From Scilla litardierei (taxonomy: Eukaryota; Streptophyta; Magnoliopsida; Asparagales; Asparagaceae), in the NCBI GenBank assembly GCA_030789695.1, contig CM061132.1, positions 161,120,817 to 161,184,816 on the forward strand: a DNA stretch of 64,000 bases. Reading direction: 5' to 3'. Of the stretch, positions 53,459 to 64,000 are shown in pieces. The position numbers and the translations under genes were made by a program. Each line of letters opens with the position of its first letter. The first letter of the stretch is position 1. Below the pieces are notes generated by a model that saw only the letters and a program-made list of their open reading frames with translations, ran no database searches and was not told the origin of the DNA.

Positions 53459-55276
53459 TGGTGGGACCGGAAAAGGTGCTCTCTCTCAAGCGCAAGAGTC
53501 CGTACAAGTAGTAAAATCTGGGAGTCCAGATGTCGAATCCACGGGAAGAAATCTGTTGCAACCACAATTCAAATCAAATAGAAATCCTACGGAAAGAAAC
53601 TAACCACTTCAATGATGATGGCGATGGTGTGAAAGTGCGTGATGGTGATGTACGAACAAAGAAATTCGTGTATGAAAATATCTATAAAAAGTATGCACAT
53701 GGTATGGGTTCGTTAGGATCAATGATTCGTATTAATTTGGTTGACAAGTATAACGCAATGAATTCTCCTTTTGGGAGCAATTCATCGGAAAATACTCAAT
53801 ATAACTCAATGAATTCTCCTTTTGGGAGCAATTCATCGGAAGATACCCTTTTGGGGGTTAAATCACAATATTCAATAAGATCGTCGCTAAAGTTATAATA
53901 CGATATAAAACTCTCTTTTGGAGAGATCAAAACTACGGTATGAAACTCCCTTTTGGGGAGATCAAAACTCACCCTTTTGGGGCGATCATCAACTAAATCA
54001 ATTCTTTTGGAATATGAAAAAGTCGATTTATGAACAAAGATTACAATTTTAACGACGTTTAACAATTTAGCACAAGGATATTCAACCAAACTAACACAAA
54101 TCACATCCCCTAACTACTCCATACCATGCACAAATAAGTTTTAGCTACTCATGGTGCAAGAATAAACAAGTTTCATAGAAGAATACATCAATTTAATAGC
54201 CAAATACAATAGAAAACACCCAAATACGGGGTAAAAGTTGAAGAAAATATCACCAAAACTCCAAGCTAAGCCTCCAAACTCTCTGAAAATAATAAGAACA
54301 GCCTCTGGAATTTTACAGAATTTTACAGAGGGGAAATACGGCTTCTAGAGCCTCCAATACGCCCAAAATACGCCCCAATCTGCTTGTATACGCCCAAAAA
54401 CCCCTAAAATACCTTATATACGCTCATTGCGGGTTTAGTGTGTGTTAACGAGTCTAAACCCGCACCAATATCGCGCCCGAACCCGATCCGCCGAGCGGAT
54501 CAAATAATAGCCGCACATCGCAGCGGGATTTAACCACAGGACGCCACGTGCACTTTAGGATTCGAGCGCCATTCGAATTCGGGTTCGGGTGAATGCTGGC
54601 CGTCCGATCGTCGCAACGTGAGATCTCGTCCGCTCGTTCCTCTTTAAAATTCCCCCGCCGCCGCTTCGTTTTGGGCGCTTCGGGCCGTTAGATTTCGATC
54701 GGACGGATGACGAATGGCCGCGTCGACTCGCTCGCTAGACCATCAGATTAGGCGGGAGAGCGTTGCGATGAGGCCACGCGTCCTTTGAGGGTGTGATCCG
54801 CAGCTGTTATTTTGCGTGGATGAAGGCCGTTGGATCTCGATCCAACGGCGAATATTTATCCGCGTCGTTCTCAATCGATTTCGAATGCGGGGTCTGCATA
54901 GCCGTCAGATCTGGCGGTGAGTGTGTGGTGGCTGCCACGTGGCATGCTGTGATTGGCTGGCGACCGTATTTTCGTATTTCCTTGCGTATTTCTCCATTTA
55001 ATTGGTATTCTGCATTCAAAAATTCACAGTAATTAGCACAGATCTCAGAAAAATACAAATAAATAGTCGTTGGGATCGTGAGATCGAGACAAAGCTAGGA
55101 AAAATATAAGAAGTGCAGAAATGCGTCGTTAAATGATGTTTTGTGCTCAAATAGTGTGTTTTCTCTAATAAATAAATGTGTAGAAAATACGTATGAATTA
55201 GAGAACAATGTAGCATCACATGAGCACAAAATAGGGCTAAATGGGGGGTTAAATATGTAATATTGAACCCGAATCA
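53459..55276 (-). repeat. 5' LTR of TR-GAG element
   Basis: Near-identical to 49345-51164, with small differences such as one G fewer at the CACATGG(G)TATGGG site (about 53700) and GCCATTCG versus GCCGTTCG (about 54568). Its minus-strand start, TGATTCGGG, abuts the ACTAG duplication. Confidence 0.92.
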
Positions 55277-55281
55277 ACTAG

Positions 55282-55845
55282 ACTTGGTTTGCAAGAGATT
55301 GGACCAATGCTCGGATTTTTATTATAAATCTATACACATATTCGTTTGCAAGAGATTGGACGAATACGAACTATCACAACCTAGATTGTAACTCGAGTTT
55401 GCACGAGAGTGGGCTCGAAGAGCGATTGGACGATGATGTCAATCCTCATGCTAGTGTCTTAGGTTCGGATTTGCACGAGAGTGGGCCCTAACCTAGGTCG
55501 CTATAGACCGGTAATAGCGCGAGAGCGTGAGCTTGGTTCTCTATTCAGCTATGACTAGTTCACCGAATTCAAGTCTAGCAACGTTGAGATTCGCTATTCA
55601 CAGAGATAAATGATGATCCGTAGTGGGGATTCCCTAGCCCTAGACGCCTTTGTTATATTGAATTTGAATTGTTGATTGAACGACTGTGACAACAACACTT
55701 TACAAACCATTCTTCCACTAATAGCTTAGTGATCAAAATAGAGTACCGTCATTAGTCCTCCTCGTGTTCGATACCCGCTCGCCACTACACCGTGCGCTTG
55801 CGGTAAAACTACAATCGTTTTCTGGTGTATATCCGGAGCCGATCA
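55282..55845 (+). repeat. Athila-like 5' LTR, right part
   Basis: Continuation of the LTR interrupted at 49344. It shows repeated TTTGCAMGAGAKTGG words and ends CCGATCA, the inverted partner of the TGATCG start at 48180. Confidence 0.7.
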
Positions 55846-55851
55846 AGTTTT

Positions 55852-55872
55852 TGGCGCTGTTGCCGGAGAGGG
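55852..55872 (+). other. Athila-like primer-binding site
   Basis: TGGCGCTGTTGCCGGAGAGG, differing from the usual Athila site TGGCGCCGTTGCCGGGG by two changes, six bases after the LTR end. Confidence 0.8.
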
Positions 55873-55990
55873 CGACGGTATTTATTTTTCCTCACTGGCT
55901 ATATTTCATCTTTTATCTTTCTTTTATTTTTATTTGACACTCATATTGACGTTCTCCTCCAGATTTTTCAATAGGATTTTAACAGGTAAC

Positions 55991-56616
55991 ATGGAAGACA
56001 CGATGATGAGAACAGACTCTAGCCCGCGATATGATGATGCATTTGCACCCCTTCTGGAAGAACTTGTGGATGAGGTCCAATCCACATCGACCTTGGCCAT
56101 CAACGTAGAGGACCCCCTTGAACAGCTATTTGCTAGTTTTGTTATTGATCAAATTTCCCCAGAAGGAACTATCGAGGGCAACATTAGAGTCGATATGAGG
56201 GATGATAAGTTGTACTTTGAAGTTAGCAGGACACCTCAGCTCGGAATAAGGGAAGGCAGCAGAGGATGCACTGGAGAGATCTACACTTGTGAAGAGTCTA
56301 TTTGTCATACCAACGTTCAGGGAAGTATACTTGACGATCCCTTCTGCAACATCGATGAATGCACTGACCTATCTTTTAATTTCATGGATGAATAAGAGGA
56401 GAATGGTAGTCCCACTGACCTTAGCAGAGTCATGTAGCATCCACTCCGATGCGCCGCCCTCGCCAAGAAGCGAGTCTGAGTCAGCATATGAGAGCCTACT
56501 CTCTGAGGAGGAACAGAACATAGATGCGATCGAAGACGCCATGCTTTCACAAGGAAGGGAGGCAGGGGGTACAGCGCCCCCTCTGGTAGAACTGAAACAA
56601 TTACCTCCAAACTTAA
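55991..56616 (+). pseudogene. leader frame and pre-RT segment of Athila-like element
   Basis: From ATG 55991 an open frame of 134 codons runs to 56395, acidic and rich in Asp/Glu/Ser, with no capsid or zinc-knuckle signature. An overlapping frame then gives VELKQLPPNLR at about 56590, the conserved segment that normally precedes reverse transcriptase in Athila polyproteins. This is where gag and protease would be expected; neither is recognisable. It may be a rearranged gag C-terminus or an unrelated capture. Confidence 0.5.
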
Positions 56617-56639
56617 GATAAGCCTTTTGGGGGGGATAA

Positions 56640-58125
56640 ACTGACCTACCCGGTGATTGTTAATGCTAGCCTCAACCACCAACTTGAGAGTCTTTTAGAT
56701 GTCCTTAGGAGCCATAAGGACATCCTCGGCTATAGCATTTCTGACCTCAAGGTGATAAGCCCTAGGCTGTGTACGCACAGGATCCACCTTGAAAACATTG
56801 AAGTCACCTCCATAGAATCTCAAAGGCGGTTAAATCCTAACATGAAAGAGGTGGTTAAAAGGAGATCCTTAAACTGCTTGAAGCCGATATCATTTATCCT
56901 ATTTCTGACAGCAGATGGGTTAGCCACGTTCATGTCATTCCTAAAAGGGGGGATGACCGTTATAAAAAATGATAAGTGAGAATCTATATCCACATGTACC
57001 GTCATGGGGTGGCGGATGTGTATCGATTACATGAAATTGAATAAAGCCACCCGTAAGGACCATTACTCACTGTCCTTTATTAACCAAATGCTTGAACGCC
57101 TCGCCAAACATAAATTCTTTTGCTATTTGGATGTGTATTCGGGATTCTTTCAGATTCCCTAATATGAAGATGACCAAGAGAAGACTACTTTTACGTGCCC
57201 TTATGGTACTTATGCTTACCGTAGAATGCCTTTCGGTCTTTGTAATGCACCCGCCACCTTTCAAAAGGTGTATGACGTCCATCTTTTCTGATTATATTGA
57301 AGACATCATGGAAGTCTTCATGGACGATTTTTCTATCTATGGTGGCGGATTTGACTCATGCTTGGCCAATCTGACTAAGGTCCTTAAAAGATGCGAACAA
57401 AATAATCTAACTCTTAACTGGGAGAAATGGCATTTCATGGTCACTGAGGGGATAGTTCTAGGACATCTTGTCTCGTCTAGAGGGATCGAGGTTGATAAGG
57501 CAAAAATTAAGGTAATCGAAAAGCTTCCCCCTCCTATTAATGTTAAGGGCATTAGGGGGATTTCTTGGTCATGCAGGGTTCTACCGCCGTTTTATCAAAG
57601 ATTTTGCCCTAATGGCCCGTCCTCTTACAGATTTACTTGCTAAAGATGCTCCAGTTAACTTTTCAGGGGATTGCTTGCAAGCCTTTAATACACCAAAGGA
57701 TGCCCTCATTTCTGCCCTAATCATACAACCACCAGATTGGAATCTTCATTTCGAGCTAATGTGCGACGCTAATGACCAAGCAATTGGAGCAGTGTTAGAC
57801 AAAGGAATGACAAAAAGCTTCATGCAATATTTTATGCGAGCAAAACCCTGGACGATGCACAACAGAATTACACTACCACCGGGAAGGAGCTTTTGGCGGT
57901 GGTCTACCCCATTGAGAAGTTTCGCTCTTACCTCCTTTGATCGAAAGTGATTGTGCATACCGATCATGCGGAATTGAAGTACCTATTGAGCAAAAAGGAA
58001 GCCAAGCCAAGCCAAGGCTAATAAGATGGATATTACTTCTCCAAGAATTTGACTTGGAGATCCGAGACAAGAAAGGCACGGACAATATTGTGGCGGATCA
58101 CTTGTCTAGGATTGTTCGTGATAGG
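56640..58125 (+). pseudogene. Athila-like reverse transcriptase and RNase H, frameshifted
   Basis: Blocks in order are YSISDLKVISPRLCTHRI (56733), a connection ending GGMTVIKNDK, MCIDYMKLNKATRKDHY (about 57015), the catalytic EVFMDDFSIYGG (57310), EKWHFMVTEGIVLGHLVS and LGHAGFYRRFIKDFA (57565). RNase H follows with MCDANDQAIGAVLD, then [10 protein letters not shown] and [23 protein letters not shown] (to about 58085). At least four frame changes and stops (near 56980, 57160, 57550, 57950). Confidence 0.85.
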
Positions 58126-59830
58126 AAAGATGATAGCCTGCCAATTGATGACACTTTTGCTGACAAGAAGCTATTCGCCATTAGACCCGGAGAAGTGCCT
58201 TGGTATGCAAATTATGTGAACTATTTGGCGTGCGGGATAAAACCGTGTGGGATGGCCACACAACAAAAAAGGAGGTTCATGCACGAAGTCTGTAACTATT
58301 TCTGGGAAGACACGTACCTCTTCAAAGTATGCAAAGATGTGATTATACGGAGGTGTGTTTCAAAAGAACAGGCCACTTCTATCATTTCACATTGCCATGA
58401 TATGTCCTGCGGGGGACATCACGCCGCCTCCAAAACCACCGCAAAGATATTGCAATGCGGGTTCTTTTGGCCGACCATGTTCAAGGATACACAGACTTCG
58501 TCAAGTATTGTGATAGATGCCAACAGACAAGAAATATATCCAAACGGAATGAGATGCTGATGAAGCCTATTTTGGAAATTGAGCTATTTAACTGTTGGGG
58601 AGTGGATTTCATGGGGCCTTTTCCATCAAGCAAAGGAAACACGTATATTCTATTAGCCGTTGACTACGTCTCGAAATGGGTATAGGCCATCGCAACCCCA
58701 ACCAATGATGCGAGAGTGGTATCCAAATTTTTCAAGCAAAATATATTTCCACGCTTTGGGGTGCCACAAACATTGATAAGCGACGGAGGAAGCCATTTCA
58801 TAGAAAGCAAGTTCGAAGCCATGCTAAAGAAGTATGTGGTGAATCATAGAATCGGGATGGCATACCACCCTCAAACGAGTGGACAAGTGGAAGTGTCAAA
58901 CCGAGATATCAAACAGATTCTAGAGAAGACGGTCGATAGATCTAGGAAGGATTGGTCCATGAAATTGAACGATGAACTGTGGGCATATCACACGGCTTTT
59001 CGAACCCCCATTGGCACTACCCCATATCGGTTAGTTTATGGGAAAGCATGCCATTTACTGGTGGAGTTGGAGCACCGCGCCTATTGAGCAATCAAGAATT
59101 TAAATTACGACTACAAGAGTGCAACGTTGCGACGACTTCTAGATATCAATGAGCTTGACGAGATTAGACGAAATGCTTACAAGAGCTCTAGAATTTACAA
59201 GGAAAGGACCAGAATTCTCCACGACGCCCGCATCACCGTGACAGATTTCAAGGTCGGAGATAAGGTCCTATTATTCAACTCTAGACTTCGACTTTTTCCG
59301 GAAAGCTAAGGTCATGATGGTTGGGACCTTTCACCATTCGGCACATTCAACCGGGAGGGGCCTTTGAGATAGAGGGAAAAGACGGTGTCACGTTTAAGGT
59401 AAATGGACAAAGGCTCAAGCATTACTCAGAGGAAGCCCCCACCGGGGAATTTAATAGCATATACCTCATTAAGGGTTGGTCCCAAGATCTGTCATGCTTA
59501 CTTGAAAAGGCCATTGACGACGCCACCCCCCGTGCCATTGGAGCTTCACATATAAACGGTCTTTATGAAATCTTAAACACCAAGGATGGCGAAATGATGG
59601 GAGACCCGCCGGATCCTCTTACGGATGAAGAGAAGGACGACGCTGATTTCGTTAGGATTAGAGAGCTATGCAAGCTCTCTACGGCGAAGCACGTGAAGAA
59701 TGCGCCGCCGGCAAACAAATATTCTCCGCCAGTCAAGAAAAAGGACGTCAAGAGCTCAAGCTTGGGGGAGTCATCCCCCACTACTACCCATGATGAGGGG
59801 CAGCCAAGGAACGCCGACGCAATTCAATAA
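58126..59830 (+). pseudogene. Athila-like integrase and C-terminal tail
   Basis: The zinc-binding region (58385-58530) has [16 protein letters not shown] and, after a shift, [17 protein letters not shown]. The core has [14 protein letters not shown] (58600), LISDGGSHF (58775) and [21 protein letters not shown] (about 58855), which contain the DDE residues. Stops at 58682 and 59084 interrupt it. The tail (59127-59830) has FKVGDKVLLFNSRLRLFP and ends in a Ser/Lys/Pro-rich extension; the sequence CTTGGGGGAG near 59760 is a purine-rich tract common after Athila pol. Confidence 0.85.
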
Positions 59831-59989
59831 CTGAACCCAAGCGGCCTTCCTGGCATGTTTGATGCGCGCATCTACCATGCGCCAAACATCGAGCATTTAT
59901 CGCGAATCTTAAGGGGTCGAGCTCAAGACCTTAAACGAGCGCTTGTCAGGAGGCAACTCGACGGTTCTATCTCAGTTTTTAGTTGAATT

Positions 59990-60690
59990 TTCCTTTCATT
60001 TTTGTTTTAGATCTTTATTAGTGTATAGAGTCAAGAGTCGAAGAAAAACCCGACAACGGGCTACGCTTTTCATTTCAGGAGAAGGACGATAGGAGACCAT
60101 ATGAATGGAGGACGACCATGGCGATGGGGAGCACTCCAGGGACGCGCTCAAACGCCAAAAGGAGGAAGAAACTGACGGGAGAAAGAAAATCAGAAAGTGT
60201 CGCAAAAATAGAGACGTGGAACTGAAAACAACAGCCCACTCGGCCGAGTAGGGTACTGCACATGGAAGTCTCGAAAAACCACTCTCTATAAATTACATGC
60301 CACTCGGCTGCACTTGGCCGAGTAAACCTGACACTTTCATCACTTGATATTCTCTGAGTGGAGTAGCCACTCGGCCGAGTGACTTTGTCACTCGACCGAG
60401 TGATAGTTTCCACTCGGCCGGGTCGGAACATATATGAAAATTTTTGAAATTTTCGAAACAACTTCCACTCGGCCGAGTGGTCAACACCACTCGACCGAGT
60501 GACTTACCTTATAAAACCCAGCGCTCGGATTCAACTCCCTAAAATCTCCAAATCACTCTTAATCCCCCGAGCTCCCCTCCAACTGGCCCGAGCACCTTCC
60601 ATCCCTCGACCGAGCCTCCACCGTCGTGCCCGAGTGGCACGACCCCTCCCGCCGTCCGATCGCCGCCGCCGCCGCCGCCGACTTTCTAGC
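59990..60690 (+). repeat. diverged LTR-like segment with the same palindromes
   Basis: Organised like the 5' LTR start: a TTTCAGGA tract (about 60075), a purine-rich CCATGGCGATGGGGAG block, then palindromes at 60237, 60311, 60368, 60389, 60411 (degenerate), 60466 and 60488. After a TATAAA at 60511 comes a C-rich leader with (CCG)n (60663-60680). Away from the palindromes it does not align well with 48180-49344, so it is a related but distinct LTR or a recombinant. Confidence 0.5.
60237..60501. repeat. second array of the CACTCGGCCGAGTG palindrome
   Basis: Seven copies. Spacing inside clusters is 21 and 22 bp (60368, 60389, 60411) and 22 bp (60466, 60488). The copy at 60311 is joined to a half-site CACTCGGC ten bases upstream. 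The last copy ends 9 bp before the TATAAA at 60511, placing the array directly upstream of a likely promoter. Confidence 0.9.
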
Positions 60691-63600
60691 TGTAATGCCC
60701 GTATGTGTAAATACTGGTTGCATGTGTGTGCATAGTAAGTTTGTTGTGTGTATAGAAATTTTCTACATGTAAGGCTACCAGTTGACTATGATATGCAGTG
60801 AATGCGTGTGGTTGGATAGTAGATTGATATTATTGCTGGCTTTTTTTGTTGGTGAGTGTGTAACGTAAAACGGTTTGATCATGATAACTGGTGATGCTGA
60901 GATAGTTATTACGATGTTTGGTTGTTATTTTTGGTGATGTGGTATTATTTTTGGGTATTAGTATTTTTCTTATTATTGATGTTGACAAATATTATCATTG
61001 CTATTGTGAAGGCCTTAGTTAATTTTGGTAACTAGGGATGGGCTTGGATTATTGTTAGTTACTGTTGTTTGGGCTTTAATAGTGGGCTTGGATTATTAGG
61101 AAGAATGGCAAACTTGTAAATACCCATTTATTCTATCATCTCCTTCACTTTCTTAATTCTTTTCTTTATTTTTCTTTTTCCCTTTCTTCCTCCCCAAGAC
61201 TCACGCACAGGCCGAATTCCCCAAGGCTGGCCGAGCTCCCCCTTGTGGAAAGGCCGAAAAATGTCCAAGCAAATGGAGAGAAATCAAAGAAGAAAGAAGA
61301 GGAAGAAGAGAAGAAGCTAAGCCCTAAACCCATCCTCTCCTTCTACCCTCCATCCCCTCCAATTTCTCTCCTCCCCCATGGCCGCAAATCCCCCTCCTTG
61401 CCTGGTCGAAATTTCCCCAAGCCCCATAACTAGCCGAAATTCCACAAGCCAAGAAAGATGAAGGGAGAGATTGGAAGAGAATTAGAAATAGGAAGGAGGA
61501 AGAGAAGAGGAGAAAGCTAGGGTTTTGGATTTCTTGGGAGCTTGATGGAGATGGAAGAGCTTCATGAGATTGAAAGAGAATTAGGGCTTGGTGATGGGTG
61601 CATGGAGTTTTTCATGAAATTGAAGGAGGAGGGTTGGGGATGCATGAAATTGAAAGAGAAATTGGAAGAGGGCATTGTTTAGATTTGAGTTGGGATGAGA
61701 AATCAGACGGAAGATTTGGGATTTTGGAGCTTGGAGCTTGCATCCATGGTGGGGGCTCTCTTGATTTTGATGTAGGAATTTCATCTCATTATAGTTTATT
61801 ATTCAATTTCATTCCATTTCATGTTAATTAGATTATCTTTCATTATGGAGATGCATTCCTTCCTGTCATGGAATTAATATGTTTCATGTCATTGTTCGTA
61901 TTTAGATTATTGTTATAGTTAATTTTATTATTATGGTTGTTATTATTGATAAATGGTATGGTGTTGTGGTTGTTCTTGTTAGCAAAATCAATGTGGGATT
62001 TCATCTAATTGGAGGAGGATTGGAGTCTCTACAAGAGGTAGGAGTTCAATCTCAACTCTCATGTTTATTTCACTTCATATTGTTGAGTAGGGAATGCAAT
62101 TTTTAGGATTGTTGTAGGAAACTCAATTTCATGTGATATGTATCTTGGTCATGGTAATTCATGTTTCCTCATTATGCCATGCGCCATTTTTCATTAATTG
62201 TTCAAGTGGCAGTTTCTTGTATGGATGATACTATAGTTTCATGTATGTTAGTTCCGTGTAAACCTTGCTAGTCAACATGTATATGCTTGGAGGCCAATTG
62301 TGTTTCCCTATTCACGTTTTCTTAATTGCTATGGGAATTAAAATGTGTGCTTTAGTAAATGCTTCCGATGCAAAATCCATGACTCTAAGACAAAACCAAG
62401 TATGTATACCATTTGTTTGTAAATTTGCCCATGAATGCAACTTGTCAGAATTGTTCGAATCAAAACAAGCTAGGTATTAAGTTGAATTGTTCTTTTAATT
62501 TTTGGATTGCTCCCATTTTGGCATTGCTCTCAATGTTGGAGTGTCAAGATGTTGGGAATCATGGTGGAGTGTTAAGATGCTGGGAATCATGGTGGAGTGT
62601 TAAGATGTTGGGAATTTGATGGAGGTGAAGGAAGTTGGAAGTTAATATGAAATGCTTGGATGATGGAAGTTATTATGATGTGTTGGAAGTTTAAAATTCA
62701 AATTACCTTGTTTAATATTGCTTTCTCATCTTAATTTCAATGATTAAATGTCATAGTTCTCATTTTATGATATGGATTGAAATTGTTCTCCTTTGTTACG
62801 TTTATTGATTAAATAGAATTGTTCTTATATTTCTTGCAAGAAAATGTGAAATATGCTATTTTAAATTGAGATGTGCACTATGTTGCTATAATATGGAGCA
62901 TGAAACCCTCTATTGTCTTGTTTGAATAACAAGTGGATTAGCTCTCATTCCGCTTTCATTAAGTCTGTTGGAAGCTATAATTGCTCACTTTTGTGAAATC
63001 TTGTTCTCATTTTGGGTTGTTGGAAATTATGTATTCAATTTAATTTGCATGAAATGAGGTTCAATTAATTTGCATGAAATGAAGTTTATATGACATGTAA
63101 ATGAGATGGGAAAATTGGCGGTGTGGTGTTGGATACACGTGGAATATAGGATGTGTGACATGGTCACGTTAGGGCACGAGGTGGAGTGCACGGGCATGGA
63201 CAAAGTGCCGCGGTAGGAGGCGGGTGAATACGCCGTTCGACACCTCTTGATCCATTAGGTGGCTCCACGTTGATAACGGAGTAGAATTATTTGCACGTGC
63301 ACGCCGGCTCACTCATGGGATCCCCATTGCATTGCATTGCACCGCATTGCTTGTGATTCATGTGCATCATGTCATCATTGAGCATTTGTGTAACTGGGGT
63401 GATATATATGTGTGATTATTGCTTTATGAGAATGAATGTTGCCATGAATGCATTATATGTTGAAATGGTTGTATGTTGGAAAGTGAGGTTTTGGATGGTT
63501 GGTAGAAGATGAAATTGGGTTGGAGTTGTGTTTCCTTCTCTTGAATTAAAACATTGTTATGGATGTTATGTTATTGTTGATGACGGTGTCGTAGTAGTAG

Positions 63601-64000
63601 TTGTTGTTAGTGTTATTGTTGGCGTTGTTGTTAACGTCTCAACTTAAGGCCAATATAACATTATTCACCCCTCTCTAAACCAAAGCTAACTCCTTCCTAA
63701 GTGATTTGGATCGTTAAGTTTCTAGTAGCCTTAATTGTTGAGAAATCGTTGTTTTACTTAAGATCCTCATGCAAGCTTCCATCCTTCTTAATTTCATGTT
63801 GTAGTTGTGTCAAGGTGATGTCTTTAAGGGCCTTGCTAAATAAAGTTGGCATCTTTAGTACTTGGTGGTGTTAAGCTTGCCTTGCTAAATTATTAAAGAC
63901 TGTGTTCAAGTAGTTAATTTGATTAAGAACCCATGTGCGAGTTGGCACCCTTGCGTAGTTAGTCCCTTTCATTGGCTAAATTCAATGAGAACATGGAGAA
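60691..64000 (+). repeat. long gypsy LTR running off the right edge (putative Tekay/Del-like)
   Basis: Starts TGTAATGCCCGTATG at 60691, a typical start of long Ty3/gypsy LTRs, abruptly after the LTR-like segment. More than 3.3 kb follow without any conserved protein. It shows a CT/GCC-rich leader-like part (61150-61460), purine-rich GAAAGAGAATTAGGG words (61480-61700), AT-rich sequence, and a GC-richer block at 63115-63330 resembling the conserved part of Del-type LTRs. Open frames up to about 77 codons have no recognised motif. The far end is not in the window, so the identification is tentative. Confidence 0.5.
62541..62614 (+). repeat. 28-bp tandem repeat, 2.6 copies
   Basis: Copies start GTGTCAAG or GTGTTAAG at 62541, 62569 and 62597, each followed by ATGYTGGGAATCATGGTGGA (partial in the last). 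Confidence 0.9.

Larger units (their letters stand above)
49345..55276 (-). mobile_element. gag-only LTR element (TR-GAG type), minus strand
   Basis: Two LTRs of about 1820 bp (49345-51164 and 53459-55276) flank a 2.3-kb interior with a single intact gag. TSD ACTAG is perfect (49340-49344 and 55277-55281). On the minus strand, the 5' LTR is followed by AGTTTT and TGACGCCGTTGCCGGGG (53452-53436), an Athila-type primer site, then gag (53325-52480), spacer, and a purine tract before the 3' LTR. No pol sequence exists, so it must be moved by another element's enzymes. The LTRs differ at only a handful of visible places, so insertion is recent. Such elements are known as terminal-repeat retrotransposons with GAG. 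Confidence 0.9.
48180..59830 (+). mobile_element. Athila-like Ty3/gypsy element, gag not recognised, 5' LTR split by a nested element
   Basis: The 5' LTR runs TGATCG (48180) to CGATCA (55845), interrupted by a 5.9-kb insertion at 49345-55276. Then come the primer site TGGCGCTGTTGCCGG (55852), an unrecognised small frame, reverse transcriptase, RNase H, integrase and a long C-terminal tail ending at 59830. The primer site and pol sequence are those of the Athila branch. Only about 800 bp separate primer site and reverse transcriptase, too little for the usual gag and protease. The 3' LTR is not a clear match to the 5' LTR. Confidence 0.75.

Overview
This is nuclear DNA from a flowering plant. 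It carries two intron-containing host genes in the same orientation. They sit in, and are interrupted by, nested LTR retrotransposons (Ty1/copia, Ty3/gypsy chromovirus, Athila-like, Tat-like, Sirevirus-like), hAT-type DNA elements and fold-back MITEs. Splice signals, plant-specific protein families and retroelement primer sites all agree. I cannot name the species. The GC-rich first exons are compatible with, but do not prove, a monocot or early-diverging angiosperm.

Layout. 1-4553: minus-strand Ty1/copia element (gag and integrase remnants, a long leader made of palindrome arrays, a 145-bp LTR), running off the left edge. 5101-31994: a complete six-exon DUF789 gene (424 aa) whose second intron is about 25.3 kb. 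That intron holds a minus-strand gag-only gypsy element split by a plus-strand chromovirus with a perfect TSD, a 3-kb long-inverted-repeat element, two hAT-like elements and a MITE cluster. 33786-41745: a complete nine-exon class I/II aminotransferase gene (396 aa, kynurenine/glutamine-transaminase type). Its fourth intron carries a 4.1-kb copia fragment.

43463-64000 is almost entirely retroelements: a Sirevirus-like LTR plus gag; a Tat-like RNase H scrap; a plus-strand Athila-like element whose 5' LTR is split by a 5.9-kb minus-strand gag-only element (TR-GAG type, 1.8-kb LTRs, TSD ACTAG); the Athila-like pol; a diverged LTR-like segment; and the start of another long LTR that runs off the right edge.

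Most notable signals. (1) The Athila-like LTR carries ten copies of a 14-bp perfect or near-perfect palindrome, spaced 21-22 bp apart within clusters, and a diverged LTR-like segment at the other end carries seven more. (2) The gag-only element has an intact gag, sits inside an Athila-like element that has pol but no recognisable gag, and shares its LTR-PBS junction, so it looks like a parasite/helper pair. (3) Unrelated elements (the copia leader and the chromovirus gag) both carry arrays of GC palindromes with a period near 30 bp. (4) In the aminotransferase gene, a 30-bp tandem duplication copies a splice donor in frame, and the nearby copia fragment is flanked by 66-bp repeats of intron sequence rather than a normal TSD.
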